NCBI GenBank assembly: GCA_018673955.1
Contig: JABHBJ010000076.1
Span: forward strand, 1-64,000
Origin: Chloroflexota bacterium
GTDB lineage: Bacteria; Chloroflexota; Dehalococcoidia; Lucifugimonadales; Lucifugimonadaceae
Length of the DNA: 64,000 nucleotides
Direction of reading: 5' to 3'
Positions 1-9,642 of the stretch are shown here, one piece after another. The position numbers were made by a program, and so were the translations under genes. Each line of letters starts with the position of its first letter. Position 1 is the stretch's first letter. Below the pieces are notes generated by a model. It saw only the letters and a program-made list of their open reading frames with translations. It was not told where the DNA came from and searched no databases.

Positions 1-330
1 AGTGCGAATTCCGCTGAGAATTCTGCTTGAACTAGCCTCCTTTAACAGTTTGGCTTCAGCTTCAGCGAGCTCCTTGCTCACAATCCGAATCCGATTCGAC
101 AAAAACACGTGAATACCAATCGAACTGCCGGTTAATGCTGTACCAATTATCATTGACCCAAGTGCACTACCGGTAAGCAACCCAACCGAAATTACGACCG
201 ACAGTGCTATGACTGATGCCATTGAATAATTGACCCAATTGTCGCTGTAAACGTTTATCCATTTATTAAGTGAATAATGCCGCGGCGATCCGGTATCGTT
301 GATCGTATAGCTGGTATTGATTGTGGTCAT
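1..330 (-). CDS. Hypothetical membrane protein, 3' end cut by window edge
   Basis: An open frame runs from ATG at 330 leftwards to base 1 without a stop, giving at least 110 residues. After about 35 polar residues there is a long hydrophobic, Gly/Ser-rich stretch (about residues 37-77) that can make two membrane segments, followed by a charged Glu/Ala/Lys-rich stretch (KELAEAEAKLLKEA) likely to be helical or coiled coil. No family was recognised. No clear ribosome binding site precedes the ATG. It is divergent from the DEAD-box helicase gene. The open frame and the clean hydrophobic pattern argue that it is real, but function is unknown. Confidence 0.5.
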   Translation of the reverse strand, partial: MTTINTSYTINDTGSPRHYSLNKWINVYSDNWVNYSMASVIALSVVISVGLLTGSALGSMIIGTALTGSSIGIHVFLSNRIRIVSKELAEAEAKLLKEASSSRILSGIRT

Positions 331-511
331 AAGAGTCACACTATCGAAAACTGTGGTTTAGCTACCTGTTTACAGTTGAACAGAGTTTGATGGAATCTAA
401 ATCTAAACCGAAGTTGATTGTCAGAAGTGCTCGAACAAGACGTACACTAGAAGTAAGCAATTCAGAAATTCTTACTGAAACTATTCCTACCATCAGAAGG
501 GCACCAGAACA
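331..511. other. Intergenic region upstream of the DEAD-box helicase
   Basis: This holds the divergent promoter region between the left-edge membrane protein and the helicase. The helicase frame is open from 479, just after an in-frame TGA at 476-478, and an AGAAGG purine run sits at 495-500. No -10/-35 pair was assigned. Confidence 0.4.
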
Positions 512-730
512 CTGGGCACTCTAGGCCGACTGAAAAGTCTCATCGGTGGCGGCAACAAGAACGACAACTCAGCATTAGCTGAATCGAACTCACGAACTAG
601 CAAACGTACAGCCGCGAACCGCACTCCAAACTCCGAAGAAACTACCCTCTCCCGCTCTGGCGACTCCCCATCGGGGTCACGCAGGGAATCAAACCCCTCT
701 CGCAAATCGAATCGACGTTCGGCCGAACGC

Positions 731-2524
731 TTGGATCGGCGTGAGAATACACGTCGCAGTGAATCACGTACTGATGACAGAACTTCTCGACTTAACGACT
801 CACAAGATAACGATCGACGTGACCGAGATGGTCGAGGAGATGACCAGCGTGACGATCGCGATAACAGCCGCGGCCGAAGACGCCCCACCAATCGTGCTCG
901 GCGTAATGATCAACGGAACTCACGATATAACGATCGACACGATGAACGACGTTCCGGAGCGCCGCGGCGTGAACGAAACGTAAATTCACGACCAATGATC
1001 GATGGCCGGCAAAGTCATGATAATGACGATCGGTCGAGACGCTCGAACGCTGACACTCGCACTACCCGCTCGAGTAATGACAGTCTGCGAGATAGTCGTG
1101 GTGACGACCGAAGACTCGATGACAGATCTCAACGAGAAGATTTCGGTGACAGACATGGCAACCGACCAGAGCGTCGGCCGAGAAGCGAGTCACCAAATAA
1201 ATCTGTCGCAGAACGTAACTCACGACGATCGAGTAACGAAGATCGCTATTCAAAACCTGAATATAGCGAAACCCGTGAAGAGGCTAAAGCACAAAGCACA
1301 CGGCGATCTGAGCGCACACCAGTTCGCCGACGTGAACAAGAACGTCAGCCAGACAAGAAAATCCTCACTCAGGTTCGTACCGATCTAGTTGGCACAGAAG
1401 ATTGGGGTGGACTCGAACTCGAAAAGACCATCGTGAATTCGATTTCCAATATGGGATACGAGTCTCCATCAGATATTCAAGAAGCCTCCATTCCTTGGCA
1501 GCTTGAGGGTCGTGACGTGGTAGCGCAAGCTGTCACTGGATCAGGCAAAACTGCTGCATTCGGAATTCCGATGTGTAATCAGGTCGATCCTGACTCAGGG
1601 GACATACAGGGTCTCGTGCTTGTGCCTACTCGGGAACTTGCTCAGCAAGTGCAAAGAGAACTGGCTCTGATCGGTCGTGACCGGGGAATCAGCGTCGTAG
1701 CTGTTTACGGTGGTGAGCCTATTGCGAAGCAGATTCGTGCGTTGGAAACAAACGCAACAATCGTTGTCGGCACGCCGGGGCGACTCAAAGATTTGATGAA
1801 CCGTCGTATTCTTGATTTGGGTTACGTGCAATACGCTGTGCTGGACGAAGCCGACGAAATGCTCGATATCGGATTTGCCGACGATATGGAGTTCATCCTC
1901 AAGCGAACACCGAGCACGCGCCAAACTGCGTTGTTCTCAGCGACGATCCCCGGATTTATTCGTGGACTGATTCGCCGCTATCTCGACGACCCTCGCTGGA
2001 TTCAGTTGGTTAACGATTCAAAAGGAATAGAAACGGTCACCGAAGTCGACCAGATTTTCTACGACGTTGCATCGCAAGACAAAGCGGACGGAATCCTCGA
2101 AATTCTCGATGACATCACACAAGGTTCGCAGATTCTGATCTTCAGGAAAATGCAGGTCGGAGTAGACCGACTTTCTAAGGGGCTTGCCGGCGAAGGTTTC
2201 GCTATCAAGGGAATCCACGGTGGTATGTCGCAGTCAGAGCGTAACCGTGTGATGAACGCATTCCGAGACGGAAGTCTGAGAATGTTGGTTGCGACTAATC
2301 TCGCAGCACGTGGTCTCGATATACCGACGATCTCTCATGTCATCAATTACGACATGCCTGAGAATATCGAAGAGTATGTTCACCGAATCGGTCGAACGGC
2401 TCGAATGGGTAAACGTGGTACGGCTGTTAGCTTCATCGGTGAATGGGACTTCGAATTGCACGAACAGATCATTGCCAAGATCGGTGAAGACAAGATGATT
2501 CGCCGTAAGTTCTCGTTTTACTAA
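731..2524 (+). CDS. DEAD-box ATP-dependent RNA helicase with RD-rich N-terminal tail
   Basis: ATP-dependent RNA helicase of the DeaD/CsdA/RhlE type, probably acting in ribosome assembly or mRNA turnover. All core motifs are seen: Q-motif region GYESPSDIQ, motif I AVTGSGKT, Ia PTRELAQQ, TPGRL, II VLDEADE, III FSAT, V NLAARGLDIP and VI HRIGRTARMG. The protein ends soon after the core. The first ~205 residues are a disordered Arg/Asp/Ser/Asn-rich tail; such tails more often lie C-terminal in bacterial DEAD-box proteins. The start is uncertain. TTG 731 is the first usual start codon, but the same frame is open and equally Arg/Ser-rich back to 479, and a CTG at 512 follows an AGAAGG run at 495-500. 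The true N-terminus may be about 73 residues longer. Confidence 0.9.
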   Translation: MDRRENTRRSESRTDDRTSRLNDSQDNDRRDRDGRGDDQRDDRDNSRGRRRPTNRARRNDQRNSRYNDRHDERRSGAPRRERNVNSRPMIDGRQSHDNDDRSRRSNADTRTTRSSNDSLRDSRGDDRRLDDRSQREDFGDRHGNRPERRPRSESPNKSVAERNSRRSSNEDRYSKPEYSETREEAKAQSTRRSERTPVRRREQERQPDKKILTQVRTDLVGTEDWGGLELEKTIVNSISNMGYESPSDIQEASIPWQLEGRDVVAQAVTGSGKTAAFGIPMCNQVDPDSGDIQGLVLVPTRELAQQVQRELALIGRDRGISVVAVYGGEPIAKQIRALETNATIVVGTPGRLKDLMNRRILDLGYVQYAVLDEADEMLDIGFADDMEFILKRTPSTRQTALFSATIPGFIRGLIRRYLDDPRWIQLVNDSKGIETVTEVDQIFYDVASQDKADGILEILDDITQGSQILIFRKMQVGVDRLSKGLAGEGFAIKGIHGGMSQSERNRVMNAFRDGSLRMLVATNLAARGLDIPTISHVINYDMPENIEEYVHRIGRTARMGKRGTAVSFIGEWDFELHEQIIAKIGEDKMIRRKFSFY

Positions 2525-2598
2525 AGTACGTTAGTCGAGGTGTCAGTCGTGCTCGTCATCGGATGACTCGGCTCAGCGTCGCAAGCTCCTACCCTCTC

Positions 2599-2623
2599 CC
2601 TCCCTCCCACTCTTGGAGGGAGG
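2599..2623. terminator. Hairpin between two convergent genes
   Basis: A perfect 9-bp stem CCTCCCTCC / GGAGGGAGG with a 7-base loop lies between the convergent helicase and epimerase genes. No strong T-run follows. Its C/T-rich arm resembles the hairpin at 38300-38353. Confidence 0.55.
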
Positions 2624-2660
2624 ACTGATTGTTCAGGTTAAGCGAAGCCTCGTGCGCCGG

Positions 2661-3575
2661 TTAAATTCCGACTTTGCCGCCTCGGACGTTTGTGCCATCG
2701 CCTGTGATTAACTTAACTATCTCTTGTGAATAGATAACTTCGGTGTCATCTTCTGGTTGGTAGTCCAGATATTTTCGAGCGGTCTCTAATGACCAGAAGC
2801 GTCGAGTGTTATCGCTACATCCGTACGCAACAACGAACGGCACGCCATGTTCGTTCTCGATGTTCGGTGCTTCGACCGCTTTGGTGAATAACTGAGTTAT
2901 GTCCCGTGGACTAATGTAGGCACCCAGATTCCGTTTGAACTCCTCTAAGCCGCCTCGGGTTTGTTCCGCCGGCGAATCGGCTGATAGATATTGAGCAGCT
3001 TGAATAGGGCGAGTGAATCCGATTCGTAGCATCACCGTTTCGAGCTTTCGACCAAAAATGCCACAGGCATACGGATAAGACAACAGCTCGTAAGCAGCCT
3101 TCGCCCAGCCGTAGAAATTATCGGAAATCGGAAAATCTGTCGGTCGAACCATGTCCATCTTACGATCGTGAATTAGCGAATGCTCATACCAGTCAGCGGC
3201 GTGGTTGGAACTTGCAACGGCGATACGACGGACCCCGGCATCGTACGCAGAACGATAGATGTTGTTCGCCATCTGAACGTTCTCGTGTTCATTATCGAAT
3301 CTATCTATTGGCGCCTTTTCGAACTCGTATCCACGTGCCGTGTGCGGCTTGAATGCCAAGTGAATTACTGCATCGACACCTTCGAACAGGTGGGCATATT
3401 TTGATCGATCCGTATCAATGAAATCGGCAATATACACTCCCTCGATTTTGTTGCCATCACGGTCAGTGTCTGAAACGTCGGCAAGAACCAGATCGAAATG
3501 GTCCCGCATTGTGGGCAGTATCAACGAAGCGATGTATCCACTCGCACCTGTCATTAGCACTTTATGTTTCGCCAT
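2661..3575 (-). CDS. NAD-dependent epimerase/dehydratase family protein (uronate dehydrogenase-like)
   Basis: Extended short-chain dehydrogenase of 304 residues. The N-terminal nucleotide site reads TGASGYIA, with Ala where the third Gly usually stands. The catalytic Tyr-Lys pair is YGWAK, and ASSNHAADWY recalls the SSNH segment of uronate dehydrogenases. It probably oxidises or epimerises a sugar or sugar acid using NAD(P). ATG 3575 is preceded by AGGA at a suitable distance. It is transcribed alone, divergent from the PHP hydrolase gene. The exact substrate cannot be read from the sequence. Confidence 0.82.
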   Translation of the reverse strand: MAKHKVLMTGASGYIASLILPTMRDHFDLVLADVSDTDRDGNKIEGVYIADFIDTDRSKYAHLFEGVDAVIHLAFKPHTARGYEFEKAPIDRFDNEHENVQMANNIYRSAYDAGVRRIAVASSNHAADWYEHSLIHDRKMDMVRPTDFPISDNFYGWAKAAYELLSYPYACGIFGRKLETVMLRIGFTRPIQAAQYLSADSPAEQTRGGLEEFKRNLGAYISPRDITQLFTKAVEAPNIENEHGVPFVVAYGCSDNTRRFWSLETARKYLDYQPEDDTEVIYSQEIVKLITGDGTNVRGGKVGI

Positions 3576-3757
3576 ATTGAAAAATTCCTAGAAATGAAAT
3601 GCTGCTAGGTTTCAGTCGTAAGTCGGTAATTAAAGTTCGCCACTGCTGTCGATTCGAGCAAACGGACTACGACATTTACGGAGTCTCTCGTCATGTTTGG
3701 TAGTTGTCAACGACATTCGACCGCTCCGTCACTTCAAATGATCTGTAAAATCTGGGT

Positions 3758-4690
3758 ATGACTACAAAAAGCTGGCTCAAAGGGAATCTTCACACACACA
3801 CGACCAACAGCGACGGCGACGAATCTCCGGAACACGTTGCAGAGTGGTATCACGAACAGGGCTATGATTGGCTGTGTCTCTCAGACCACAATCACTTGAC
3901 GATTCTCGAAGGCACAAACGCCGAAAAAGCCAGGTGGCCGTTACTAGTAACCGGTGAAGAAGTCACCTCTCGTAATTCCGCAGGGCCAGTTCATGTGAAC
4001 GGATATGGAGTCACAGAAGTTGTCGAGGCTTCCGACTCAACCGATATCGTTACGGCAATGCGAGAAAACGTTGAACGGATCGTTGCAGCTGGTGGCATGG
4101 CGTCGATCAATCACCCCAACTTCCGCTGGGCGTTCGATGACGGTGCGATGATGCAGGTTGAGGGCTACAAGTTCATGGAAGTGTTCAACGGCCATCCTGA
4201 GACCCACAACGCCGGTGGCGGTGGCAAAGCAAGTACTGACGGCATTTGGGATCGACTCCTGAGTCATGGTCGACGAGTGTGGGGAATCGCAGTCGATGAC
4301 TCGCATCACTACACCGGCGAGTTCAACGCAAATCGATCGAATCCGGGAAGAGGATGGGTGCAGGTCAAGGCAGCCAAGCTGGCGCAGCAAGATATCTACG
4401 AAGCGATGTCGGATGGCGATTTCTACGCCTCGACCGGTGTGACCATTGGAGACATGGTGTCGGGGCCCCGGCAGATTAAGCTCGATATCGATCCTGAAAC
4501 AACGCCGAGTGATAGCATTCAGGCAAAGTACACAACTTTGTTCACGGGCATGAACGGTCGATTGCTCTACGAATCGACGAGTCTTTCTCCTTCGTACTCA
4601 CCGACCCGACTCGATGGTTATGTGCGGGCGACCGTCTACTCATCAAGAGGCACGCGCGCATGGTCGCAACCAGTGTTCATCAGCGAATAG
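3758..4690 (+). CDS. PHP-domain metal-dependent hydrolase (CehA/McbA-like)
   Basis: PHP-fold metallohydrolase of 310 residues. The metal-binding N-terminus reads NLHTHTTNSDG, followed by a second cluster LSDHNHL; further His/Asp ligands lie in INHPN and VDDSHH. Members of this single-domain group hydrolyse phosphoesters or carbamate esters; the substrate here is unknown. It ends 21 bases before the thioredoxin/NHL gene on the same strand, so the two may be co-transcribed. No signal peptide is seen. Confidence 0.8.
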   Translation: MTTKSWLKGNLHTHTTNSDGDESPEHVAEWYHEQGYDWLCLSDHNHLTILEGTNAEKARWPLLVTGEEVTSRNSAGPVHVNGYGVTEVVEASDSTDIVTAMRENVERIVAAGGMASINHPNFRWAFDDGAMMQVEGYKFMEVFNGHPETHNAGGGGKASTDGIWDRLLSHGRRVWGIAVDDSHHYTGEFNANRSNPGRGWVQVKAAKLAQQDIYEAMSDGDFYASTGVTIGDMVSGPRQIKLDIDPETTPSDSIQAKYTTLFTGMNGRLLYESTSLSPSYSPTRLDGYVRATVYSSRGTRAWSQPVFISE

Positions 4691-4711
4691 CTCGTTAGAT
4701 TTGCTGGGCTG

Positions 4712-6295
4712 ATGCCGCACCATGCTGTGAGTAACCAGAAAGCTCACGTGAAAGAATTTTCGGATGACGCTAGTTGGGGTCCACTGTTGACGACAAAGTA
4801 CGAAGGAACGATCCACGCTCCGCAGTTTCCTGAAGGGCTCGAATGGTTCAACATTAAAGCCGCGTTAACGCTGGAAGACCTACGTGGTCGACTTGTCATT
4901 CTTCATTTCTGGACCTACTGCTGAATTAACTGCATGCACGTACTTCCGCAGTTGCGGAAGCTGGAACAAAAGTACGACGATATTCTGACCGTCGTAGGTG
5001 TTCACTCAGCGAAATTCAATGCTGAAAAGTCGTCCGAGAACGTTCGTGAAGCAGTGCGTCGTTACGGAATCAGGCACCCTGTCGTGAACGATGCCGACTT
5101 CGAGATTTGGAAATCGTACGCCACACGAGCCTGGCCGACCCTGATGTTTCTGGATCCGACAGGCAAAGTAATAGGTCGACACGAAGGTGAATTTCCTTTC
5201 GGCGCTCTCGATCAAGTGCTGGCTGAGATGATCGAAGAACACGAACCGTTAGGTAACTTTGTACCTGGGAAGCTGGACCTGATTCCCGAGACTCAGCCTG
5301 AAATACAACTGTCGTTCCCCGGCAAAGTTACTGCCGACGCCGAGCGGGAGACTTTGGTGATCTCAGATTCGAATCACCGCCGCCTTATCATCAGTGATCT
5401 CGACGGTAAGGTCGAAGCTGTCATTGGTAACGGCGAATCTCCGCTGGCAGATAGCGAACAGCCCGGCGTTTATTCCGAACGCACTTTCGATCAACCACTA
5501 TTCGACAATCCGCAAGGTGTCGTCATTGACGGCGAAACTCTATATGTCGCCGACGCCGGAACACACACCATCGTGAAGATTGGTCTTGTTGGGGGAACGG
5601 CCGAGACTATTGCCGGAACCGGGACACAGTCCATGTATAGGCATCAGGGTGGAGACGCTCTCACAATGCCACTGAACTCGCCGTACGACCTCTCTCTTCA
5701 TAGAGGAGTGCTGTACGTCGCGATGGCGGGGTTCCATCAGCTTTGGTCTATGAACTTAGCTGAGAGCACCGTGAGTCCGTTCGCTGGTGATGGTGGCGAA
5801 GACATACACGATGATCTCAAATCGAATGCCCGACTCGCACAACCGTGTGGAGTTGAAGTGTCGAACAACGCCGTCTTTTTCATCGATAGTGAAACCAGCG
5901 CGCTGAGAGTTTCTGCGATTGCAGACGAGGGCAGGGTGGTAACTCTGGTCGGCAAAGGGCTATTTGATTTTGGCGACGTCGATGCAGTCGGCAAAGACGC
6001 TCTGTTTCAGCATCCTCAGGGTCTCGCCGTCAGCAAAGATGTCATCTACATTGCCGATTCGTATAACAACAAAATCAAGTCTGTCGCTATTGGGTCGCTG
6101 CAGGTAAGCACTGTTGCTGGTTCGGGGATAGTTGGCGATATCGACGGGTTCAGCACCATCGCCCAATTTAGTGAACCTGCTGGCGTGGCGGTCGCTGGAA
6201 ATCGTGTTTACGTCGCTGATACCAATAACCATAAAATCAAAATTATGGAATTAGACACGAAAGAGGTCTACATGCTGGATCTCACCGGTCTTTAA
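4712..6295 (+). CDS. Predicted selenoprotein: thioredoxin-like/NHL-repeat protein, TGA 4922 read as Sec
   Basis: One reading frame of 527 residues runs through a single in-frame TGA at codon 71 (4922-4924). Around it the protein reads FWTYC-U-INCMHVLP. In the NHLRC2-like family this segment is usually WTYCCINC, so the TGA falls on the first cysteine of the CxxC redox pair. Residues about 30-180 form a thioredoxin-like domain (the later AWPTLMFLDPTGKVIG segment fits the fold), and about 195-525 form an NHL beta-propeller with repeated FDNPQGVV..LYVADAGTH-type blades. Downstream homology continues without any frame change, which excludes an ordinary stop. A hairpin 18 bases after the TGA fits a bacterial SECIS, and selA is at 31111. 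It is probably a cytoplasmic thiol/selenol oxidoreductase. A nonsense mutation is the alternative. Confidence 0.85.
4922..4960 (+). promoter_or_regulatory. Putative bacterial SECIS element
   Basis: Directly after TGA 4922-4924 an 18-base spacer leads to a perfect 7-bp stem CTTCCGC (4943-4949) / GCGGAAG (4954-4960) closed by the loop AGTT. The loop starts 25 bases after the TGA and has a G in its second position. Distance, stem and loop guanine agree with what is known of bacterial SECIS hairpins bound by SelB. The element lies inside the coding sequence, as is usual in bacteria. Confidence 0.7.
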
Positions 6296-6399
6296 CTTCC
6301 TGTCGGATCATCTCCAAATTTGCTGTACCGCTAACTGATCAACACGCATCGAACCCACATAAATCAATCCCGCACGAGCACTAAGAGAATCACAAGAAC

Positions 6400-8466
6400 A
6401 TGCCCAACCGACTTGCCAACGAAACAAGCCCGTACTTGCTCCAGCACAAGGACAATCCGGTCGATTGGTATCCGTGGGGTGAAGAGGCGTTAGCCGCTGC
6501 GAAACTGTTCGATAAACCCATCCTATTGTCTATCGGTTACTCGTCGTGTCACTGGTGCCACGTCATGGCACACGAATCGTTCGAAAACGAGTCGATAGCA
6601 GCAGTAATGAATGCTGGGTTCATCAACATCAAGGTCGATCGAGAAGAACTTCCCGACGTCGATTCGATCTATATGACCGCAGTCCAAGCAATGACCGGAT
6701 CGGGCGGTTGGCCTCTAACCATGTTTATTGCCCCCGATGGTCAACCGTTTTTTGGTGGAACGTACTTCCCTCCTGAAGATCGACCTAACATGGCAGGATT
6801 CCCTAGGGTGCTCGCTGCGATATCGGACGCTTATACCAACAGGCGTCAGGAAATCCTCGACAATTCAAAGCAAGTTGTGGACGCTATTCGCGAGCAATCA
6901 ACTCCGAAGAAAATTGAGGGATCAGTTGATGAATCGCTCATATTTGGAAGTTTTACGCAGCTGGTCAGAAACGCTGATCTGGAGCACGGTGGATCGCAAG
7001 GCGCACCAAAATTTCCACAACCGATGATCTACGAACTATTGCTTCGGTACTGGAAACGAACCGGTAGCTCGCAAGTGCTCGACATAGTGATTCTTACGCT
7101 GGAAAAAATGGCGCATGGTGGTATTTATGATCAGATCGGCGGCGGTTTCTCCCGCTACTCAGTAGATGATCACTGGCTCGTACCTCACTTCGAGAAGATG
7201 CTATACGACAACGCCCTGCTCGTATCGCTATATGTCCATGCGTATCAGGCAATGAAAAAACCTCTATTCAAACGCATCGTTGAGGAAACACTCGAATATG
7301 TGACCAACGAGATGACTCACGCTGCCGGAGGGTTCTACTCAGCATCTGATGCTGACTCCGAGGGAGTCGAAGGGAAATTCTTCGTCTGGACCACCGCCGA
7401 AATCGATTCCGTACTCGAATCGTCTGATGCGGAACTCGCCAAAGCTTACTGGGGAATATCGGAAGAAGGTAATTTCGAGGGATCGAACATCTTGAACCTG
7501 TCGATGTCACAGCCGGAGTTCTTATCTCGAACTGCGGGGGAACCTGCTGACGTTATTGCCGACATTGAGCGAGTTCGTGGGATTCTCTATCAGGAGCGGT
7601 CGAAACGAATAGCGCCGGGAATCGACGATAAAATCCTGGTTTCCTGGAACGCACTTATGCTCAAAGCGTTTGCAGAAGCTGGTGCCGTATTTGAAAACAA
7701 CGGCTGGATAGCAACGGCTGAAAAGAACGCCCGACTGTTGTTAGATCAGGTGCGTGACGAGAACGGACTATTGCTTCACACATGGAAAGCAACCAGCGAT
7801 TCGGACGGAGACGCCAGAATCCTTGGGTATCTCGACGACCACTCTTACTTGATCGACGCTCTTCTGACGCTGTATGAGGCGACGTTCGACTTCTCATACG
7901 TTCGCGAGGCGCAGGCAGTTGCCGATCAGATGATCGAGCGTTTCTGGGACAAAGACTGGGGTGTGTTCTACGACACCTCGCTCGAGCACTCGAAGTTACT
8001 GGTTCGCCCTCGTGATGTCCTCGATAACGCTGTACCCTCGGGTGGAGCGATTGCTGCGATTGCTTTGCAACGCCTGAGCGTATTCACCGGCACCGCCGAA
8101 TACGCGGAAAAGGCCGAAACGTCGATGAAGACGTTGATTCCGTACATGGAGCAATCACCATCGGCGGTCACATCCTGGATAGCGGCGGTCGATTTCCTGC
8201 GATCTAACTCGCAAGAAGTGGTGCTGATAGGCGATGATTCGGATTCGGTTATCTCAGAAATGAAACGTGAACTTCGAAGCAAGTTCGAGCCTAACCGGGT
8301 ATTGGCGGGCGCTGCAGCAGGTTTAAGCAAATCTGGTGATTCGCCATTATTGAAGGACCGAGATCAGGTAGATGGCAAGTCGACGGCTTATGTTTGCGAA
8401 AACTATGCTTGTAAATTGCCCGTTACAAGTGCGGCTGAGATGCGCGAGCAGCTAGGGCTGATCTGA
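6400..8466 (+). CDS. YyaL-type thioredoxin-domain protein (DUF255)
   Basis: Protein of 688 residues, the usual size for the YyaL/spermatogenesis-associated-20 family. It opens with the family hallmark [19 protein letters not shown], then a thioredoxin-like domain with the pair CHWC in SSCHWCHVM (about residue 50). The rest forms an alpha/alpha barrel like that of N-acylglucosamine epimerases, including SWNALMLKA. The biochemical role of the family is not settled. It follows the predicted selenoprotein by about 100 bases on the same strand, so two thioredoxin-fold proteins stand side by side. The ATG is preceded by only a weak purine stretch (AGAGAATCACAAGAAC). Confidence 0.88.
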   Translation: MPNRLANETSPYLLQHKDNPVDWYPWGEEALAAAKLFDKPILLSIGYSSCHWCHVMAHESFENESIAAVMNAGFINIKVDREELPDVDSIYMTAVQAMTGSGGWPLTMFIAPDGQPFFGGTYFPPEDRPNMAGFPRVLAAISDAYTNRRQEILDNSKQVVDAIREQSTPKKIEGSVDESLIFGSFTQLVRNADLEHGGSQGAPKFPQPMIYELLLRYWKRTGSSQVLDIVILTLEKMAHGGIYDQIGGGFSRYSVDDHWLVPHFEKMLYDNALLVSLYVHAYQAMKKPLFKRIVEETLEYVTNEMTHAAGGFYSASDADSEGVEGKFFVWTTAEIDSVLESSDAELAKAYWGISEEGNFEGSNILNLSMSQPEFLSRTAGEPADVIADIERVRGILYQERSKRIAPGIDDKILVSWNALMLKAFAEAGAVFENNGWIATAEKNARLLLDQVRDENGLLLHTWKATSDSDGDARILGYLDDHSYLIDALLTLYEATFDFSYVREAQAVADQMIERFWDKDWGVFYDTSLEHSKLLVRPRDVLDNAVPSGGAIAAIALQRLSVFTGTAEYAEKAETSMKTLIPYMEQSPSAVTSWIAAVDFLRSNSQEVVLIGDDSDSVISEMKRELRSKFEPNRVLAGAAAGLSKSGDSPLLKDRDQVDGKSTAYVCENYACKLPVTSAAEMREQLGLI

Positions 8467-8652
8467 ATCAGCGGAGTCAGTGGAATCGGTTGAGCGTGGT
8501 GAATCAGAGCCGCTAGTATTTTGATCATCTGCCGCTTCTTGTGAGGCGCGGGTATCTGCCCTGCGGTCGATTCGTTCGCGAATAACGGCCAATCCGACCC
8601 CTGCTGCAGTTCCAACCACGCCCATCATCGCAAGCAACGGGCCGGCGGTCAT
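8452..8652 (-). CDS. Small membrane-anchored protein, hypothetical
   Basis: A short frame of 66 residues from ATG 8652 (an ATG also exists at 8661). The N-terminal ~25 residues are hydrophobic ([21 protein letters not shown]), followed by an Arg-rich stop-transfer sequence (RERIDRR) and a Ser/Asp/Thr-rich tail. The ordered layout of membrane helix, positive cluster and acidic tail suggests a real small protein. No family was recognised. Its end overlaps the convergent yyaL-like gene by 15 bases. Confidence 0.4.
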   Translation of the reverse strand: MTAGPLLAMMGVVGTAAGVGLAVIRERIDRRADTRASQEAADDQNTSGSDSPRSTDSTDSADSDQP

Positions 8653-8688
8653 TCTACACATCTAGTTACAGCGTCCGATCTATCTCAT

Positions 8689-8721
8689 AAAAAGCGGCAG
8701 TACAACTGAATATTGTACTGC
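8689..8721 (-). terminator. Rho-independent terminator of the yebC transcript
   Basis: Read on the minus strand, GCAGTACAA and TTGTACTGC pair over 9 bp around a 7-base loop (8697-8721) and are followed by CGC and a TTTTT run. Confidence 0.75.
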
Positions 8722-8787
8722 TATATGATTTCTAGCGAAAATAAATAGGCGGGTCGAAACGGGCGAATCTACTGGTTCGTCGGCTCG

Positions 8788-9549
8788 TTACTCGGCTGCT
8801 GCGTACTTCTCCAGAACTTCGTCGGAGAAGTCGCCGTTTGAGTAAACCTTCGAAACATCATCGAGTTCTTCAAGCGAATCTAAAAGTCTCAGCGTCTGCA
8901 TTGCACCCTTGTCATCGAGGGGGGCAAGACTGGTTGGAACCAAGGCAACATCGCCGCTTTCAACTATGATGCCAGTGAGAGCTTCGACGCTGGTCTTCAC
9001 CTGTGCGAACTCTTCGTATGGCGCAGTGACTTGAACCACATTGCCATCTACTTCAACATCTTCGGCTCCGGCGTCAACAATCTCCAGAGCAATGTCGTCA
9101 GGGTCACCGTCTGTTACTTCGACAGTGATTAATCCCTTATTTTCGAAATTCCAAGAAACAGCTCCCGCTCCAGCGAGATTCCCACCGGCTCGGGTGATTT
9201 TTGCTCGAACTTCGGCAGCCGTACGGTTCTTGTTGTCGGTCAACGTTTGAACGATGATGCCAGCACCACCAGGACCGTAGGCCTCATAACTGATTTCTTC
9301 GAGTACAACTGAATCATCACCGACGCCGGATCCGCGGGCAATCGCTCGGTCGATGTTGTCTTTCGGCATGTTCAACGACTTGGCGTTATCAACCGCAAGT
9401 CGTAGGCGGAAATTCATCTCAGGGTTCGGGTCTCCAGCGCGGGCTGCGACCATGATTTCTCGAGCAAGCTTTGTGAAAAGTTGACCACGTTTAGCGTCGG
9501 CCGCACCTTTTTTGTGCTTGATCGTGCTCCATTTAGAGTGACCTGACAT
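8788..9549 (-). CDS. yebC: YebC/PmpR family regulatory protein
   Basis: Protein of 253 residues, full length for the family. It begins with the hallmark MSGHSKWSTIKHKK and contains the typical acidic TACO1/YebC core (YEAYGPGGAGIIVQ). Members bind DNA as transcription regulators or help translate difficult proline stretches; TACO1, the mitochondrial member, activates translation. It lies downstream of rimM on the same strand, separated by about 90 bases, and is followed by a clear terminator. Confidence 0.95.
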   Translation of the reverse strand: MSGHSKWSTIKHKKGAADAKRGQLFTKLAREIMVAARAGDPNPEMNFRLRLAVDNAKSLNMPKDNIDRAIARGSGVGDDSVVLEEISYEAYGPGGAGIIVQTLTDNKNRTAAEVRAKITRAGGNLAGAGAVSWNFENKGLITVEVTDGDPDDIALEIVDAGAEDVEVDGNVVQVTAPYEEFAQVKTSVEALTGIIVESGDVALVPTSLAPLDDKGAMQTLRLLDSLEELDDVSKVYSNGDFSDEVLEKYAAAE

Positions 9550-9642
9550 TCAGATATTTCCTATTGGCCTCTACGTGACGATTGCTACTGGTTCCAAGTG
9601 AACCAAACGAACTGAGCGAACAGTTTACCGAAAATACCGGGG

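Noticed and set aside
741-1388. Frames at 741-983 and 1002-1388 on the plus strand
   Set aside because: They are shadows in the repetitive Arg/Asp-rich part of the helicase gene, which is supported by its own core downstream.
4712-4924. Short 70-residue protein ending at TGA
   Set aside because: It ends in the middle of a thioredoxin active site and the homology continues in the same frame, so it is the front of the joined selenoprotein.
8403-8615. Minus frame overlapping the end of yyaL
   Set aside because: It overlaps the yyaL coding end and has no ordered features. The frame 8452-8652 with a membrane helix is preferred.
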